NCBI RefSeq assembly: GCF_027923405.1
Contig: NZ_BQYI01000001.1
Location: 2,582,501-2,646,500 of the forward strand
DNA: 64,000 bases
Direction of reading: 5' to 3'
DNA from: Paenibacillus sp. YYML68
GTDB taxonomy: Bacteria; Bacillota; Bacilli; Paenibacillales; NBRC-103111
Positions 36,664-45,069 of this stretch are shown piece after piece. The position numbers were made by a program, and so were the translations under genes. The stretch's first letter is position 1. Each line of letters begins with the position of its first letter. The notes beneath the pieces are model-generated. The model worked only from the letters and a program-made list of their open reading frames with translations. It did not search any database and was not told where the DNA came from.

Positions 36664-37311
36664 ATGAGTGAACTGCTGCAGCTTAACTTATACTTATTCA
36701 GTATGATTGGCACCATCGCATTCGCCATATCGGGTGCTGTCGTTGCGATGGAGGAGGAATATGACATTCTCGGCGTATTCGTCCTCGCACTTGTTACCGC
36801 CTTCGGCGGTGGCGTCGTGCGCAACGTGCTGATCGGTATTCCGGTGACGACACTATGGGGCCAGGGCATGTACTTCAAGATTGCGCTCGCCGCGGCGTTC
36901 CTCGTATTCATCGTTCCTGTCGTCTGGATCAAAAAGTGGAAGACGTGGGAGTCACTATTCGATGCGATTGGTCTATCGGCCTTCGCAATTCAAGGCGCCC
37001 TGTACGCGGTACAGCTGAAGGTTCCACTATCCGCAGTTATCGTCGCGGCGATGCTGACCGGCATCGGCGGAGGAATGATCCGCGACGTACTGGCCGGCCG
37101 CAAGCCGCTCGTGCTGCGTGATGAAATCTATGCCGTATGGGCGATGCTGTCTGGCCTCTTGATTGGATTAGGCTGGGTGCAGGGCTCGTGGCAGCTGCTT
37201 GTTCTATTCGCAGGGATCGTCGTGCTGCGCATGCTGTCGGTTCAGCTGAAGTGGAGGCTGCCGCGGCGGGCGATTAACTTGAACGAGGATCCTTCTATGG
37301 AGAAAAGCTAA
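36664..37311 (+). CDS. TRIC-type (UPF0126) cation channel protein
   Basis: A 215-residue integral membrane protein with seven predicted spans in two homologous halves. Each half carries a glycine-rich re-entrant motif, FGGGVVRNVL and GIGGGMIRDVLAGR, the mark of YadS/TRIC proteins, which form trimeric potassium-type channels. A short basic tail follows. It starts four bases after the oxidoreductase stop and may be translated by coupling because no clear ribosome site is visible. Confidence 0.9.
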   Translation: MSELLQLNLYLFSMIGTIAFAISGAVVAMEEEYDILGVFVLALVTAFGGGVVRNVLIGIPVTTLWGQGMYFKIALAAAFLVFIVPVVWIKKWKTWESLFDAIGLSAFAIQGALYAVQLKVPLSAVIVAAMLTGIGGGMIRDVLAGRKPLVLRDEIYAVWAMLSGLLIGLGWVQGSWQLLVLFAGIVVLRMLSVQLKWRLPRRAINLNEDPSMEKS

Positions 37312-37379
37312 GCGATCACAGATAAGCCGCACTACGCACCGAATCGTATCCAGTATTGACATATAAGGGGGCATCGTCG

Positions 37380-37880
37380 GTGACCAAATTCGAAGCTATG
37401 CAATCGTGGACGGAATGGAAGCTCGTTCCCGTGTCCTCGATTCAGGGGCGGCTGCAATCGGTTCGGCCGCTTCGTGAGGAAGAGCATGAGCAGTATGAGC
37501 TAACGAAGGATCAAGCAACAGGGGAGCACTATGTGCATTACTCGTATATGCACCGGAACATAGGGGCGATCGGCACGAGCGGTCAGGATGAGATCTTCCA
37601 TCAGCTGCTGCCAGTCAGCTCAGATGATGTGCTCGGCATTCTGTTCGGCGAGCAGCCGTATACGTATCCGGAGCATTGGCGTACCTCGTTCCTGCGCAAC
37701 GGGCCGGAAGGGGAATACGTCTGGTTCGATCCGTCGTATGTCGAGGAGGAGCAGCAATATGAGGCGGTGGGCCGCACGATTGTAGATGAGCTCGCGAGGT
37801 TCAAGGAGCAGGGTGATCTATCCGAGGAGGCGCTGCAGCGGCTCTTGGACCGACTGCTACCGGGGGATGACAAGAAGTAG
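37380..37880 (+). CDS. Conserved hypothetical protein, acidic
   Basis: A 166-residue protein not recognised. It is acidic, soluble in composition, has a possible central beta region (HYVHYSYMHRNIGAIG) and a C-terminal helix with LSEEALQRLLDRLLPGD. The GTG at 37380 is chosen because AAGGGGG stands about eight bases upstream. It sits between the channel gene and a sporulation lipoprotein, but nothing links it to either. Confidence 0.65.
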   Translation: MTKFEAMQSWTEWKLVPVSSIQGRLQSVRPLREEEHEQYELTKDQATGEHYVHYSYMHRNIGAIGTSGQDEIFHQLLPVSSDDVLGILFGEQPYTYPEHWRTSFLRNGPEGEYVWFDPSYVEEEQQYEAVGRTIVDELARFKEQGDLSEEALQRLLDRLLPGDDKK

Positions 37881-37962
37881 CGACTACCTTGCGCGCATAA
37901 TTTCGGAGCTGGGATTCATCCTAACACCTAAGGCGATTGTAGCCGAAAGGGGGACATTTGAG

Positions 37963-38703
37963 ATGAATCAACGAACGCTTCGAGGTGCAGCAGCGCTGCT
38001 CGCAGCGGCGAGCTGCAGTGTGCTGATGCTGTCAGGCTGCGCCGGCAATAAGCCGAGTGAGGGCAAGCCCGGCGCTGGGCTGAACGATTATCGACAGCAG
38101 GCGCTGTATGATCGGGACTCACGCAATAATGAGGACCCATCGCTAGGGGTGAAGTCGCGCTGGGTTGAGGAAGAGGAGCAGCGGAAGGCACCTGAATATA
38201 TTGGACGCAAGCAGCTGGATATGACGAATCGACATTATGCCAAATCTATGGGCTTCGACCCGCAGATTGCCGCCAAGGTGAATCGCATCGCCGGTGTCAG
38301 CTCCTCGATGGTAATGCTGACGGAGGTGAACGCCTACGTGGCGGTCGTTCTGGACGGGCACAGACCAGACGAAGAGGCGAACCCGGATACGATGAAGCAC
38401 AAGGTGACCGAGACGGGCGGCACCGGATTGTTCGGTACCGGACAAGGTACACCGAATCGGATCTCTTGGACAGAATCCGGCGGTCTTGGCTACAGCAAGG
38501 CGGACGAGATTCGCAAGCTCGTGCTGTCGGTAGCGCCGACGAACATACAGGAAGTATACGTCACGGCTAATCCGAATTTTGTTCAGCGGCTTCGCTTTTA
38601 TGCACAAGAAGAGCAAGCGCAAGGCAAGCTGACACCGTACATGAACGAATTCAATACGATGATCCAACATGTATTCCCCGACAGCACGAACACAAGACAA
38701 TAA
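37963..38703 (+). CDS. YhcN/YlaJ-family sporulation lipoprotein
   Basis: A 246-residue lipoprotein. The signal peptide ends LSGC (lipobox), giving a diacylated Cys at about residue 26. The C-terminal half has the YhcN/YlaJ pattern (VNRIAGVSSSMVMLTEVNAYVAV, then SVAPTNIQEVYVTANPNF), shared by spore-membrane proteins. The ATG at 37963 follows GAAAGGGGG. These proteins are made in the forespore and some help germination or outgrowth. It is unrelated by strand to the ger operon at 59 kb but joins the sporulation theme. Confidence 0.88.
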   Translation: MNQRTLRGAAALLAAASCSVLMLSGCAGNKPSEGKPGAGLNDYRQQALYDRDSRNNEDPSLGVKSRWVEEEEQRKAPEYIGRKQLDMTNRHYAKSMGFDPQIAAKVNRIAGVSSSMVMLTEVNAYVAVVLDGHRPDEEANPDTMKHKVTETGGTGLFGTGQGTPNRISWTESGGLGYSKADEIRKLVLSVAPTNIQEVYVTANPNFVQRLRFYAQEEQAQGKLTPYMNEFNTMIQHVFPDSTNTRQ

Positions 38704-38723
38704 TAGCGCGCGGCTTCAAGCCG

Positions 38724-38788
38724 CAAAAAAAACTCCTGACCTTGCATCCCGCAGTTGTAACGCGGTGCAAGCATCAGGAGTTTTTTTT
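38724..38788. terminator. Strong bidirectional intrinsic terminator
   Basis: AACTCCTGA (38731-38739) pairs with TCAGGAGTT (38774-38782), with CTTGCA/TGCAAG inside, and is flanked by runs of A on one side and T on the other. It serves the lipoprotein gene and the convergent response-regulator gene. Confidence 0.92.
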
Positions 38789-38808
38789 ATAGTACAGCCG
38801 AAGTGGTC

Positions 38809-39510
38809 TCATGGCTCAAACTTGTAGCCGACGCCCCAGACGGTCTTAATGTGCTTCGGCTCCTTCGGATCGGCCTCGACCTTCTTACGCAGATTCGTAA
38901 TGTGAACGTCAACCGAGCGTTCAGTCACGAACGAGTCGATGCCGCGTATGTTGTTGAGCAGCTCCTCGCGAGAGAACACCTTGCCAGGGTATTGGCAGAA
39001 GTTACGCATAATCTCGAATTCCGAGTATGTCGTCTCGACCTGCTGTTGATGTACATAAATGCAGCGCTTCTCGAGATCGACCGTTACGACTGCTCTGTTC
39101 GCATCTGCTTGCGGTCTGCTTGGACCTAGTCCTTGCAGCGGAGCATTCATTCCGCTTCGGCGCAGCAGTGCGTTGGTACGAGCTGCGAGCTCCCTCATGC
39201 TGAATGGCTTGCATAAATAGTCGTCGGCCCCGATCATCAGCGCATTGACGCGCTCGGACACCTCGCTCTTCGCCGAGACGATCATAATCGGAACTCCGGA
39301 TCGCATGCGAAGAAGCTTGCACAGTTCCAGCCCGTTCGTGTCAGGCAGCATGAGATCGAGAATAACGACATCTGGCTTATGCTCCTGAAACAGCTCCATC
39401 CCTTGCTTGCCGTCTCCTGCGCAATAGACGTTGTAATGCTCTTCACTTAAGTAGATCGAGATCATATCCGCGATGCTTTGGTCATCTTCAACCAGCAATA
39501 TTTTAGGCAT
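38809..39510 (-). CDS. OmpR/PhoB-family response regulator, orphan
   Basis: A 233-residue regulator with receiver residues EDD, Asp52 in ILDLMLP and Lys101 in LCKPF, and a winged-helix domain ending VWGVGYKFEP. The sensor gene is absent next to it, so it is an orphan in this window. The ATG at 39510 has GAGGTG eight bases upstream and gives the usual MPKILLVEDD start; the longer frame is not supported. It is divergent from the Spo0E-like gene across 278 bases. Confidence 0.93.
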   Translation of the reverse strand: MPKILLVEDDQSIADMISIYLSEEHYNVYCAGDGKQGMELFQEHKPDVVILDLMLPDTNGLELCKLLRMRSGVPIMIVSAKSEVSERVNALMIGADDYLCKPFSMRELAARTNALLRRSGMNAPLQGLGPSRPQADANRAVVTVDLEKRCIYVHQQQVETTYSEFEIMRNFCQYPGKVFSREELLNNIRGIDSFVTERSVDVHITNLRKKVEADPKEPKHIKTVWGVGYKFEP

Positions 39511-39788
39511 GACAGGGCACCTCAATTCTGTTAGCTTGCCTGAATGTACGGGAACGATATTCGTCCCCGAAGCTGACGCTGTCGGTTCTTCCCTTCATGC
39601 GTCTCAAGCTCACCTATCAGCTGAAATCGTTAAGATAATGTTAGGAAATGGATTCATAAATTAAGCATCGCTGTAAAACTTTCTAAATATGTACCAACGA
39701 TAATGAAAGTATGCAGCAAGCACAGTATAACAAGAGCTGTCTCAGCCAATGTTCTACATAAAGAATCATCGAACAGGGGGAACCATTC

Positions 39789-39974
39789 ATGATCATTCAT
39801 TCCAATCTTGAGCTGGAGCAATTCATCCAGTCATGTGTCGACGATCTGAACCGTATGGTGGCAGGTCAAGGCCTGGCTCTAACTCATCCGCATGTTGTGG
39901 AGAAGAGCATGGAGCTAGACCTTCTCATCCTGAAGGCGATGCGCTTCAGGCACCGCGGTGCCTGTCCGGTCTAA
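39789..39974 (+). CDS. Spo0E-like aspartyl-phosphate phosphatase
   Basis: A 61-residue helical hairpin protein. The Spo0E family signature SxELDxLI is visible as SMELDLLI near residues 40-47, after a first helix (LELEQFIQSCVDDLNRMVA). Such proteins remove phosphate from Spo0A~P and delay sporulation. The ATG has AGGGGGAA upstream. The 278 bases before it probably hold promoters for both divergent genes, but none is convincing by eye. Confidence 0.85.
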   Translation: MIIHSNLELEQFIQSCVDDLNRMVAGQGLALTHPHVVEKSMELDLLILKAMRFRHRGACPV

Positions 39975-40052
39975 ATGCAGCACGACTACGTCGGAAGGTA
40001 GCCTGAATGCGCAGGACAAGCCTAGAGACGGAAAGAAGAAACGCGGTCTGCT

Positions 40053-40370
40053 TTATAAGCACCACGTTTCTCCCCATTCCTGCACCGCATCCATGACAGG
40101 CTGCAGCGCCTTCCCTTTGTCCGTGAGCTGATACTCAATACGAACCGGCGTCTCCGGATATACATGACGGCTTATGATACCCGCGGCCTCGAGCTCCTTG
40201 AACCGTTCAGCGAGCATCCGATCGCTCATTCCGGGAATCATCTCGGATATATCCTTGAAGCGGCGTGGCCCCTGGACCAATGCACGGACGATCAAGCCCG
40301 TCCATCGCTTACCTAATATTTCGAATGCAGCCTCAAATCTCGGACACAGTGGTTGTAAATGATCTGACAT
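40053..40370 (-). CDS. HxlR-family transcription regulator
   Basis: A 105-residue winged-helix regulator. CPRFEAAFEILGKRWT with one Cys, RRFKDISEMIPGMSDRMLAERFKELEAAGI and the EYQLTDKGKAL wing are typical of HxlR/YodB-type proteins. The single N-terminal Cys9 could be a redox or electrophile sensor as in YodB. GAGGTGAA precedes the ATG. Its target may be itself or a gene outside; purT is divergent but separated by its own promoter. Confidence 0.92.
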   Translation of the reverse strand: MSDHLQPLCPRFEAAFEILGKRWTGLIVRALVQGPRRFKDISEMIPGMSDRMLAERFKELEAAGIISRHVYPETPVRIEYQLTDKGKALQPVMDAVQEWGETWCL

Positions 40371-40474
40371 GGCATTTCACCTCTTCGTATGTTTATTTTA
40401 ACATAAGTAGCTTCGGTAAAGTAAGACATTTGTAAAGATAACGAGAACATTTTCAACATCATCGGGCGAAACGC

Positions 40475-40496
40475 ACCATCGCTCGGTGGTTTTTTT
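40475..40496 (+). terminator. Terminator-like hairpin upstream of purT
   Basis: ACCATC (40475-40480) pairs with GGTGGT (40485-40490), including one wobble, followed by seven T residues. It lies before the purT promoter, so it would stop readthrough from upstream. Confidence 0.4.
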
Positions 40497-40548
40497 ACGT
40501 TCACCGTTGATTTTCGCCTCCATTCGACAGCTCTATTGTAAATTTTGG

Positions 40549-40577
40549 TTGAAAATTCGATACAAGTGAAGTATAAC
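40549..40577 (+). promoter_or_regulatory. Promoter of purT
   Basis: TTGAAA (40549-40554) and TATAAC (40572-40577) lie 17 bases apart, placing the start of transcription near 40584. No purine riboswitch or PurR box is visible between it and the gene. Confidence 0.6.
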
Positions 40578-40619
40578 TGCGATAGGACATTCTTCGTATA
40601 TGGAACAGGAGGAAGCGGA

Positions 40620-41807
40620 TTGTATTCTTCATATGGATCCCCATTATCGGGTCAAGCTAAAAAAATGATGCTGCTCGGCTCTGGCGAGCTCGGCAAGGAG
40701 GTCGTGCTCGAGGCCCAGCGTCTAGGCGTGGAGACGATTGCTGTCGACCGATACGCCGATGCTCCAGCGATGCAGGTGGCGCACCGTTCCCATGTCATCA
40801 ATATGCTGGATGGCGTCGCGCTGCGCGCGATCATCGAGCAGGAGAAGCCGGATCTCATCGTGCCGGAGATCGAGGCGATCGCTACACCGACGCTCGTTGA
40901 GCTCGAGGCAGAGGGCTATCGGGTCGTGCCGACGGCGAACGCTGCGAGATTGACGATGGACCGCGAGGGCATTCGCCGTTTGGCGGCAGAGACACTCGGC
41001 CTGCCTACAGCCAAGTATGCGTTCGCCGATAGTCTGGAGGAGCTGCACGCCGCCATAGCCGAGATTGGGACGCCGTGCGTCATTAAGCCGATCATGAGCT
41101 CCTCAGGCAAGGGACAGAGCGTGTGCCGCACACCGGATGATGTAGAGCAGTGCTGGAGCTATGCCGTTGAAGGCGGTCGAGCGAAGCTGACGCGTGTCAT
41201 CGTGGAGCAATTCATCCACTTCGAATCTGAGATTACGCTGTTAACTGTGCGCTCTGTGAACGGTACGACATTCTGCGCCCCGATCGGACATATTCAGAAG
41301 GACGGCGACTATATCGAATCGTGGCAGCCGCACGCGATGTCAGACGAGCAGATCAAGCAGGCAGAGTCGATTGCACTTGCGATTACAGAGGCGCTCGGCG
41401 GCTGGGGACTGTATGGCGTAGAGCTGTTCCTCGCACCAGATCAGGTGTACTTCAGCGAGGTGAGCCCGCGTCCGCATGATACGGGTATGGTGACGATGGC
41501 GACTCAGGATCTGTCTGAATTCGCGCTGCACGTCAGGGCGATTCTAGGGCTGCCGATTCCGAACGTGCGCGTCTTGACGCCGGGAGCCTCGTACACGCTC
41601 AAGGCGGATCGGGACAGCACCAGCTTCCGTATCGCAGGTGTCGAGTTGGCGCTAGACCAGCCGAATACGCAGGTGCGGCTGTTCGGCAAGCCGGAGACGA
41701 AGCCAGGCAGACGGATGGCGGTCGCGCTCAGCTCCGGCGAGACGGTGGAGCAGGCACGCGAGCTTGCGAAGCAGGCGGCTCAGAAGCTGCATATCGAATA
41801 TTTGTAG
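40620..41807 (+). CDS. purT: Formate-dependent phosphoribosylglycinamide formyltransferase
   Basis: A 395-residue ATP-grasp enzyme that makes formyl-GAR from GAR, formate and ATP in purine synthesis, independent of folate. [13 protein letters not shown]-like start ([14 protein letters not shown]), [40 protein letters not shown] and [13 protein letters not shown] are near-identical to E. coli PurT. The TTG at 40620 is chosen because AGGAGG lies seven bases upstream; this gives the E. coli length. Most Bacilli also have purN in the main pur operon. Confidence 0.95.
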   Translation: MYSSYGSPLSGQAKKMMLLGSGELGKEVVLEAQRLGVETIAVDRYADAPAMQVAHRSHVINMLDGVALRAIIEQEKPDLIVPEIEAIATPTLVELEAEGYRVVPTANAARLTMDREGIRRLAAETLGLPTAKYAFADSLEELHAAIAEIGTPCVIKPIMSSSGKGQSVCRTPDDVEQCWSYAVEGGRAKLTRVIVEQFIHFESEITLLTVRSVNGTTFCAPIGHIQKDGDYIESWQPHAMSDEQIKQAESIALAITEALGGWGLYGVELFLAPDQVYFSEVSPRPHDTGMVTMATQDLSEFALHVRAILGLPIPNVRVLTPGASYTLKADRDSTSFRIAGVELALDQPNTQVRLFGKPETKPGRRMAVALSSGETVEQARELAKQAAQKLHIEYL

Positions 41808-41922
41808 AAAAAGGGCTCGATGTGCGAAACGATTGACCTTCTGCCGCGTAGTAGGTTACGGACAACGATGATTCGGCCTGACACGACTAATGATATGGAG
41901 AGCAGAAAGGGAGAGGATCGCA

Positions 41923-42702
41923 ATGAACGCCCACGAAATTGATTACCGTATTCAAGGCTCGGAGATGCAGTATGTCGAAATTGAGCTCGATCCTTCAGAG
42001 AGTGTTATCGCAGAGGCAGGCAGCCTCATGATGATGGATCAAAATATTCAGATGGAGACGATATTCGGAGATGGCAGCGACCAAGGCAAAGGGCTGATGG
42101 GCAAGCTGTTCGGTGCGGGTAAGCGGTTGTTGTCTGGAGAAAGCTTGTTCATGACGTTGTTCACGAACCGCGGCAGCGGCAAGGAGACAGTCAGCTTCGC
42201 TTCTCCGTATCCAGGCCGCATTATGGCGATGGACCTGTCCGAGCTGAACGGGAAGATCGTCTGCCAGAAGGATTCGTTCCTATGCGCCGCGAAGGGCGTC
42301 TCGATCGGGATCGACTTCCAGCGCAAGCTGGGGGCAGGCTTCTTCGGCGGCGAAGGCTTCATCATGCAGAAGATCGAGGGCGACGGGCTGGCCTTCGTGC
42401 ATGCAGGCGGCACGATCTGTGAGAGAGAGCTGAAGCCGGGAGAGATGATTCGCGTAGACACCGGCTGCCTCGTCGCGATGACGAAGGATGTCAACTACGA
42501 CATCGAATTCGTGAAGGGGATCAAGACGGCGTTGTTCGGCGGCGAAGGGTTGTTCTTCGCTACGCTGCGCGGACCTGGCCGTGTATGGATCCAGTCGCTG
42601 CCGTTCAGTCGCTTGGCGGATCGAGTCATCAGCGCAGCTGGACCGGCCGGACGCAAGGAAGAAGGCAGTCTGCTCGGCGGTCTGCTTGACGGCAATCGCT
42701 AA
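41923..42702 (+). CDS. AIM24-family protein (TIGR00266-like)
   Basis: A 259-residue all-beta protein of the AIM24/TIGR00266 family. EAGSLMMMDQNIQMET, FFGGEGFIMQKIEGDGLAFVHAGG and LFFATLRGPGRVWIQSLP are hallmark segments. A glycine-rich loop (GKGLMGKLFGAGKRLLSGES) precedes the core. Bacterial members are soluble and of unknown function. The ATG at 41923 has AAAGGGAGAGG just upstream. Confidence 0.9.
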   Translation: MNAHEIDYRIQGSEMQYVEIELDPSESVIAEAGSLMMMDQNIQMETIFGDGSDQGKGLMGKLFGAGKRLLSGESLFMTLFTNRGSGKETVSFASPYPGRIMAMDLSELNGKIVCQKDSFLCAAKGVSIGIDFQRKLGAGFFGGEGFIMQKIEGDGLAFVHAGGTICERELKPGEMIRVDTGCLVAMTKDVNYDIEFVKGIKTALFGGEGLFFATLRGPGRVWIQSLPFSRLADRVISAAGPAGRKEEGSLLGGLLDGNR

Positions 42703-42779
42703 CCGCGGTAAGATTTGATATACTGTAGTAACGCTGTACATACATGTAGCAGTTGACTATCTAGGAAAGGGTGCTGAGT

Positions 42780-43055
42780 ATGTCATATAATCCGCAGGTC
42801 GTCGAAGCGAAAATCGTCAGCAGCAATCCGAACAACGGGCTGTACGAGATCGTCGCGCAGCTGAAGGATCGGACCGTATGCCGGATCACCTTCGAGAAGG
42901 ACGAAGCCGGCAGCACCAGAGTGACGAACATTAACCGTCTCTTGAAGGAGCCTTGCCCGATCTGCCGCAAGGACTTCTTGTGTAACTGCATGACGCGGTT
43001 CAAGGAAACGATCTTCGATCAAGCGATTGAGAAGGTTGAGCTGCCTCAAGCTTAA
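42780..43055 (+). CDS. Small Cys-rich conserved protein, unknown
   Basis: A 91-residue protein not recognised. The N-terminal two thirds look like a small beta domain. Near the C-terminus CPICRKDFLCNC gives four closely spaced Cys, a likely zinc or iron-sulphur site. The ATG at 42780 is preferred over GTG 42771 because AGGAAAGGG lies at better distance. It follows the AIM24 gene in the same direction. Confidence 0.7.
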   Translation: MSYNPQVVEAKIVSSNPNNGLYEIVAQLKDRTVCRITFEKDEAGSTRVTNINRLLKEPCPICRKDFLCNCMTRFKETIFDQAIEKVELPQA

Positions 43056-43087
43056 TGTAGTTCGTTCACAGCTAAACGTCAGTCATA

Positions 43088-43116
43088 AAGCGCTCGCAGT
43101 TGATGCGGGCGCTTTT
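43088..43116 (+). terminator. Intrinsic terminator after the small Cys-rich gene
   Basis: AAGCGC (43088-43093) pairs with GCGCTT (43109-43114), extended by CGC/GCG, and ends in TTTT. Confidence 0.75.
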
Positions 43117-43147
43117 GGCGTCCGTACAGCCAGTAGCTGTTCGGAGA

Positions 43148-43167
43148 GCCGCCCTCTGATGGGCGGC
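43148..43167 (+). repeat. Seven-bp inverted repeat before the phosphodiesterase promoter
   Basis: GCCGCCC (43148-43154) and GGGCGGC (43161-43167) flank a six-base loop. It lies just upstream of a possible promoter (TTGGTT at 43176-43181, TAAAAT at 43200-43205, 18-base spacer), and could be an operator or second terminator. Confidence 0.45.
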
Positions 43168-43233
43168 AATTGCGGTTGGTTCTCGGGCTGGCAGTATGGT
43201 AAAATAAAGAAAGGCTTAAGCGGAGGTGATGAC

Positions 43234-43743
43234 TTGCGAATTGGAGTTGTAGCGGATACGCATCTCCGTGCAAGGCATAGCACGTTGCCGAAGGCGCTCG
43301 TTCACGTGCTCACTGGCGTAGATCTAATCGTTCATGCAGGAGATTGGATGGATCCTTCCATCGTTCGATTGTTTGAGTCGATCGCGCCGGTGGAAGCCGT
43401 CGCCGGCAATAACGACGGCGAAGAGCTGGCTGCGCGCTTCGGCTACAGGAAGGTGCTCGAACTTGCCGGCTTTCGAATTGGGCTTGTGCATGGTGACGGG
43501 GGACGCTCGACGCCGGACACGGCGTATGCGGCATTTTGCAGCAGCGATTCCGCTCACGATTCGATCGATGCGATTATATTCGGTCATTCACACATCCCTT
43601 ATGAAGAGGTTCGTCATGGTGTTCTGTTGTTTAACCCCGGTTCGCCTACCGACAAGCGCCGACAGTCGCTCTATTCATTCGGTACTCTGGAGCTAGGGGA
43701 CACCATTCAAGCACGGCATTACTACTATGAGGATAAGAGCTAA
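43234..43743 (+). CDS. YfcE/MJ0936-type metallophosphoesterase
   Basis: A 169-residue phosphodiesterase-like calcineurin-fold protein. Metal ligands appear in VVADTHL, HAGDW, AGNND, HGDGG and FGHSHIP. The usual TTG start at 43234 follows GGAGGTGAT; the open frame extends upstream through the terminator and is not coding there. Proteins of this group hydrolyse phosphodiesters such as cyclic nucleotides or have unknown targets. Comparable to B. subtilis YsnB. Confidence 0.88.
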   Translation: MRIGVVADTHLRARHSTLPKALVHVLTGVDLIVHAGDWMDPSIVRLFESIAPVEAVAGNNDGEELAARFGYRKVLELAGFRIGLVHGDGGRSTPDTAYAAFCSSDSAHDSIDAIIFGHSHIPYEEVRHGVLLFNPGSPTDKRRQSLYSFGTLELGDTIQARHYYYEDKS

Positions 43744-43775
43744 TGCATATTTCAACAGAAGGAAGGAATAGACTA

Positions 43776-44117
43776 ATGGCACAATGGAAGGAAATTACGA
43801 CGACCGAGCAATGGACGGAAGCGTGGACGGCAAGCGGCGAGAAGCCGTTCGTTATTTTGAAGCATAGCACCGCATGTCCGGTCAGCTTCAGTGCTCTTGA
43901 AGAATTCGAGTCCTACCTTGGCAAGACTCCGAACGAGGATGTCGAGTATTTGCTCGTCAAGGTCATTGAGTCCCGTCCGGTGTCGAATCAGATCGCTGAG
44001 GAGACAGGCGTGAAGCACGCCTCGCCTCAAGTTTTGTACGTGAAGAACAAGGAGACGGTCTGGAACACGTCGCACTGGTCAATTACAGAAAAGCATATGA
44101 CAGCTGTTCTAAACTAA
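43776..44117 (+). CDS. ytxJ: YtxJ, monothiol bacilliredoxin
   Basis: A 113-residue thioredoxin-fold protein. ILKHSTACPVSFSALEEFESY carries a single catalytic Cys in TACPVS, and VKHASPQVLYVKN is the cis-Pro loop. This marks the bacillithiol-linked monothiol bacilliredoxin family (TIGR04019-like), which removes bacillithiol from protein thiols. The ATG at 43776 follows AGAAGGAAGG. It shows that this organism probably uses bacillithiol. Confidence 0.92.
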   Translation: MAQWKEITTTEQWTEAWTASGEKPFVILKHSTACPVSFSALEEFESYLGKTPNEDVEYLLVKVIESRPVSNQIAEETGVKHASPQVLYVKNKETVWNTSHWSITEKHMTAVLN

Positions 44118-44151
44118 AATCCGCATGCTGGATGGAAGGGAGCTGAAATTC

Positions 44152-44973
44152 ATGGGAGTGAGATCTTTTTCCTTTTTTTCCGGGGCGCTATATAGAAGGA
44201 AGGTATGTCAGGTGTACGTGCCTGACAGCTATGAGCAGGATGAAGACCGTCGTTATCCGGTCGTGTACTTGCTGCACGGCTTATACGGTGATGCGACAAG
44301 CTGGACGGTGAAGGGGAACGCGGAAGCAACCTTGAATGCGATGATCGCCTCCAAGCAGCTGAGCGATTGTATCGTCGTCATGCCTGACGATGGCGGTTAC
44401 GGTCATGGAACGTTCTACATTAACTGGTACGATGGCACAGGACGCTTTGAGGACTACATCCTGTACGATCTGATTCCTGCTGTCGATCGGGAATTCCGTA
44501 CGATAGCGGACCGTGCGATGCGTTCGGTCGTTGGTCTATCGATGGGCGGCTACGGAGCGGTCGTGCTGTCGCTGCGTAATCCGGACACGTTCGGAGCGGC
44601 GGCCAGCATCTCCGGTGTACTCATGTCGGTATCGTTCATCTCCGACCAGGAGCTGCGAACGGAGGTGCCTCGCATGATCGGTCCGCTGCACGGTCCGCAT
44701 GCGAAGGAGGTCGACGTGCACATGCTTGCTGCAAGAAGGGCGAGAGAAGAGCAGAAGCCTGCGCTTCATATGAATTGCGGTCGTTCAGACTTCCTGTATC
44801 CGGTTAATCTTGCATTCAAGGCGACACTCGAGCACCTTGGGTACGAGCATGAATATATGGAGTTTGATGGGGAGCACAATTGGGACTATTTCGGCACGCA
44901 CCTCGTGGAAGCGTTAACGTTCATTGAGCGAACACAGCACCGTTCATGCGAGGGTGAGTCGCCGTCCTTCTAG
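44152..44973 (+). CDS. Esterase/acyltransferase of the esterase D (Antigen 85-like) family
   Basis: A 273-residue alpha/beta hydrolase. The nucleophile elbow is GLSMGGYGA; probable Asp is in CGRSDFLYP and His in GEHNWDYF. YPVVYLLHGLYGDATSW forms the oxyanion region. The ATG at 44152 has GGAAGGGAG nine bases before it, so the earlier in-frame start is not needed. No signal peptide is clear, so an intracellular carboxylesterase is likely. Natural substrate unknown. Confidence 0.88.
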   Translation: MGVRSFSFFSGALYRRKVCQVYVPDSYEQDEDRRYPVVYLLHGLYGDATSWTVKGNAEATLNAMIASKQLSDCIVVMPDDGGYGHGTFYINWYDGTGRFEDYILYDLIPAVDREFRTIADRAMRSVVGLSMGGYGAVVLSLRNPDTFGAAASISGVLMSVSFISDQELRTEVPRMIGPLHGPHAKEVDVHMLAARRAREEQKPALHMNCGRSDFLYPVNLAFKATLEHLGYEHEYMEFDGEHNWDYFGTHLVEALTFIERTQHRSCEGESPSF

Positions 44974-45001
44974 ATGATGACGATCAACCGTTGATGTACA
45001 A

Positions 45002-45058
45002 GACGAAATCCCGTCCTGCTTGCAAGCTGAGAAGCTTCAGGCAGGACGGGATTTCGTC
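45002..45058. terminator. Perfect 18-bp inverted repeat between convergent genes
   Basis: GACGAAATCCCGTCCTGC (45002-45019) is exactly the reverse complement of 45041-45058, with AAGCT/AAGCTT pairing inside the loop. It separates the esterase from the convergent large ATPase gene. There is no T-run, so it may stop transcription in both directions by structure alone. Confidence 0.7.
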
Positions 45059-45069
45059 GTTCTTCGTTC

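Noticed and set aside
40371-40620. Purine riboswitch or PurR box upstream of purT
   Set aside because: Neither the conserved purine aptamer loops nor a pair of PurR boxes can be found. Only a promoter and an upstream terminator-like hairpin are seen.
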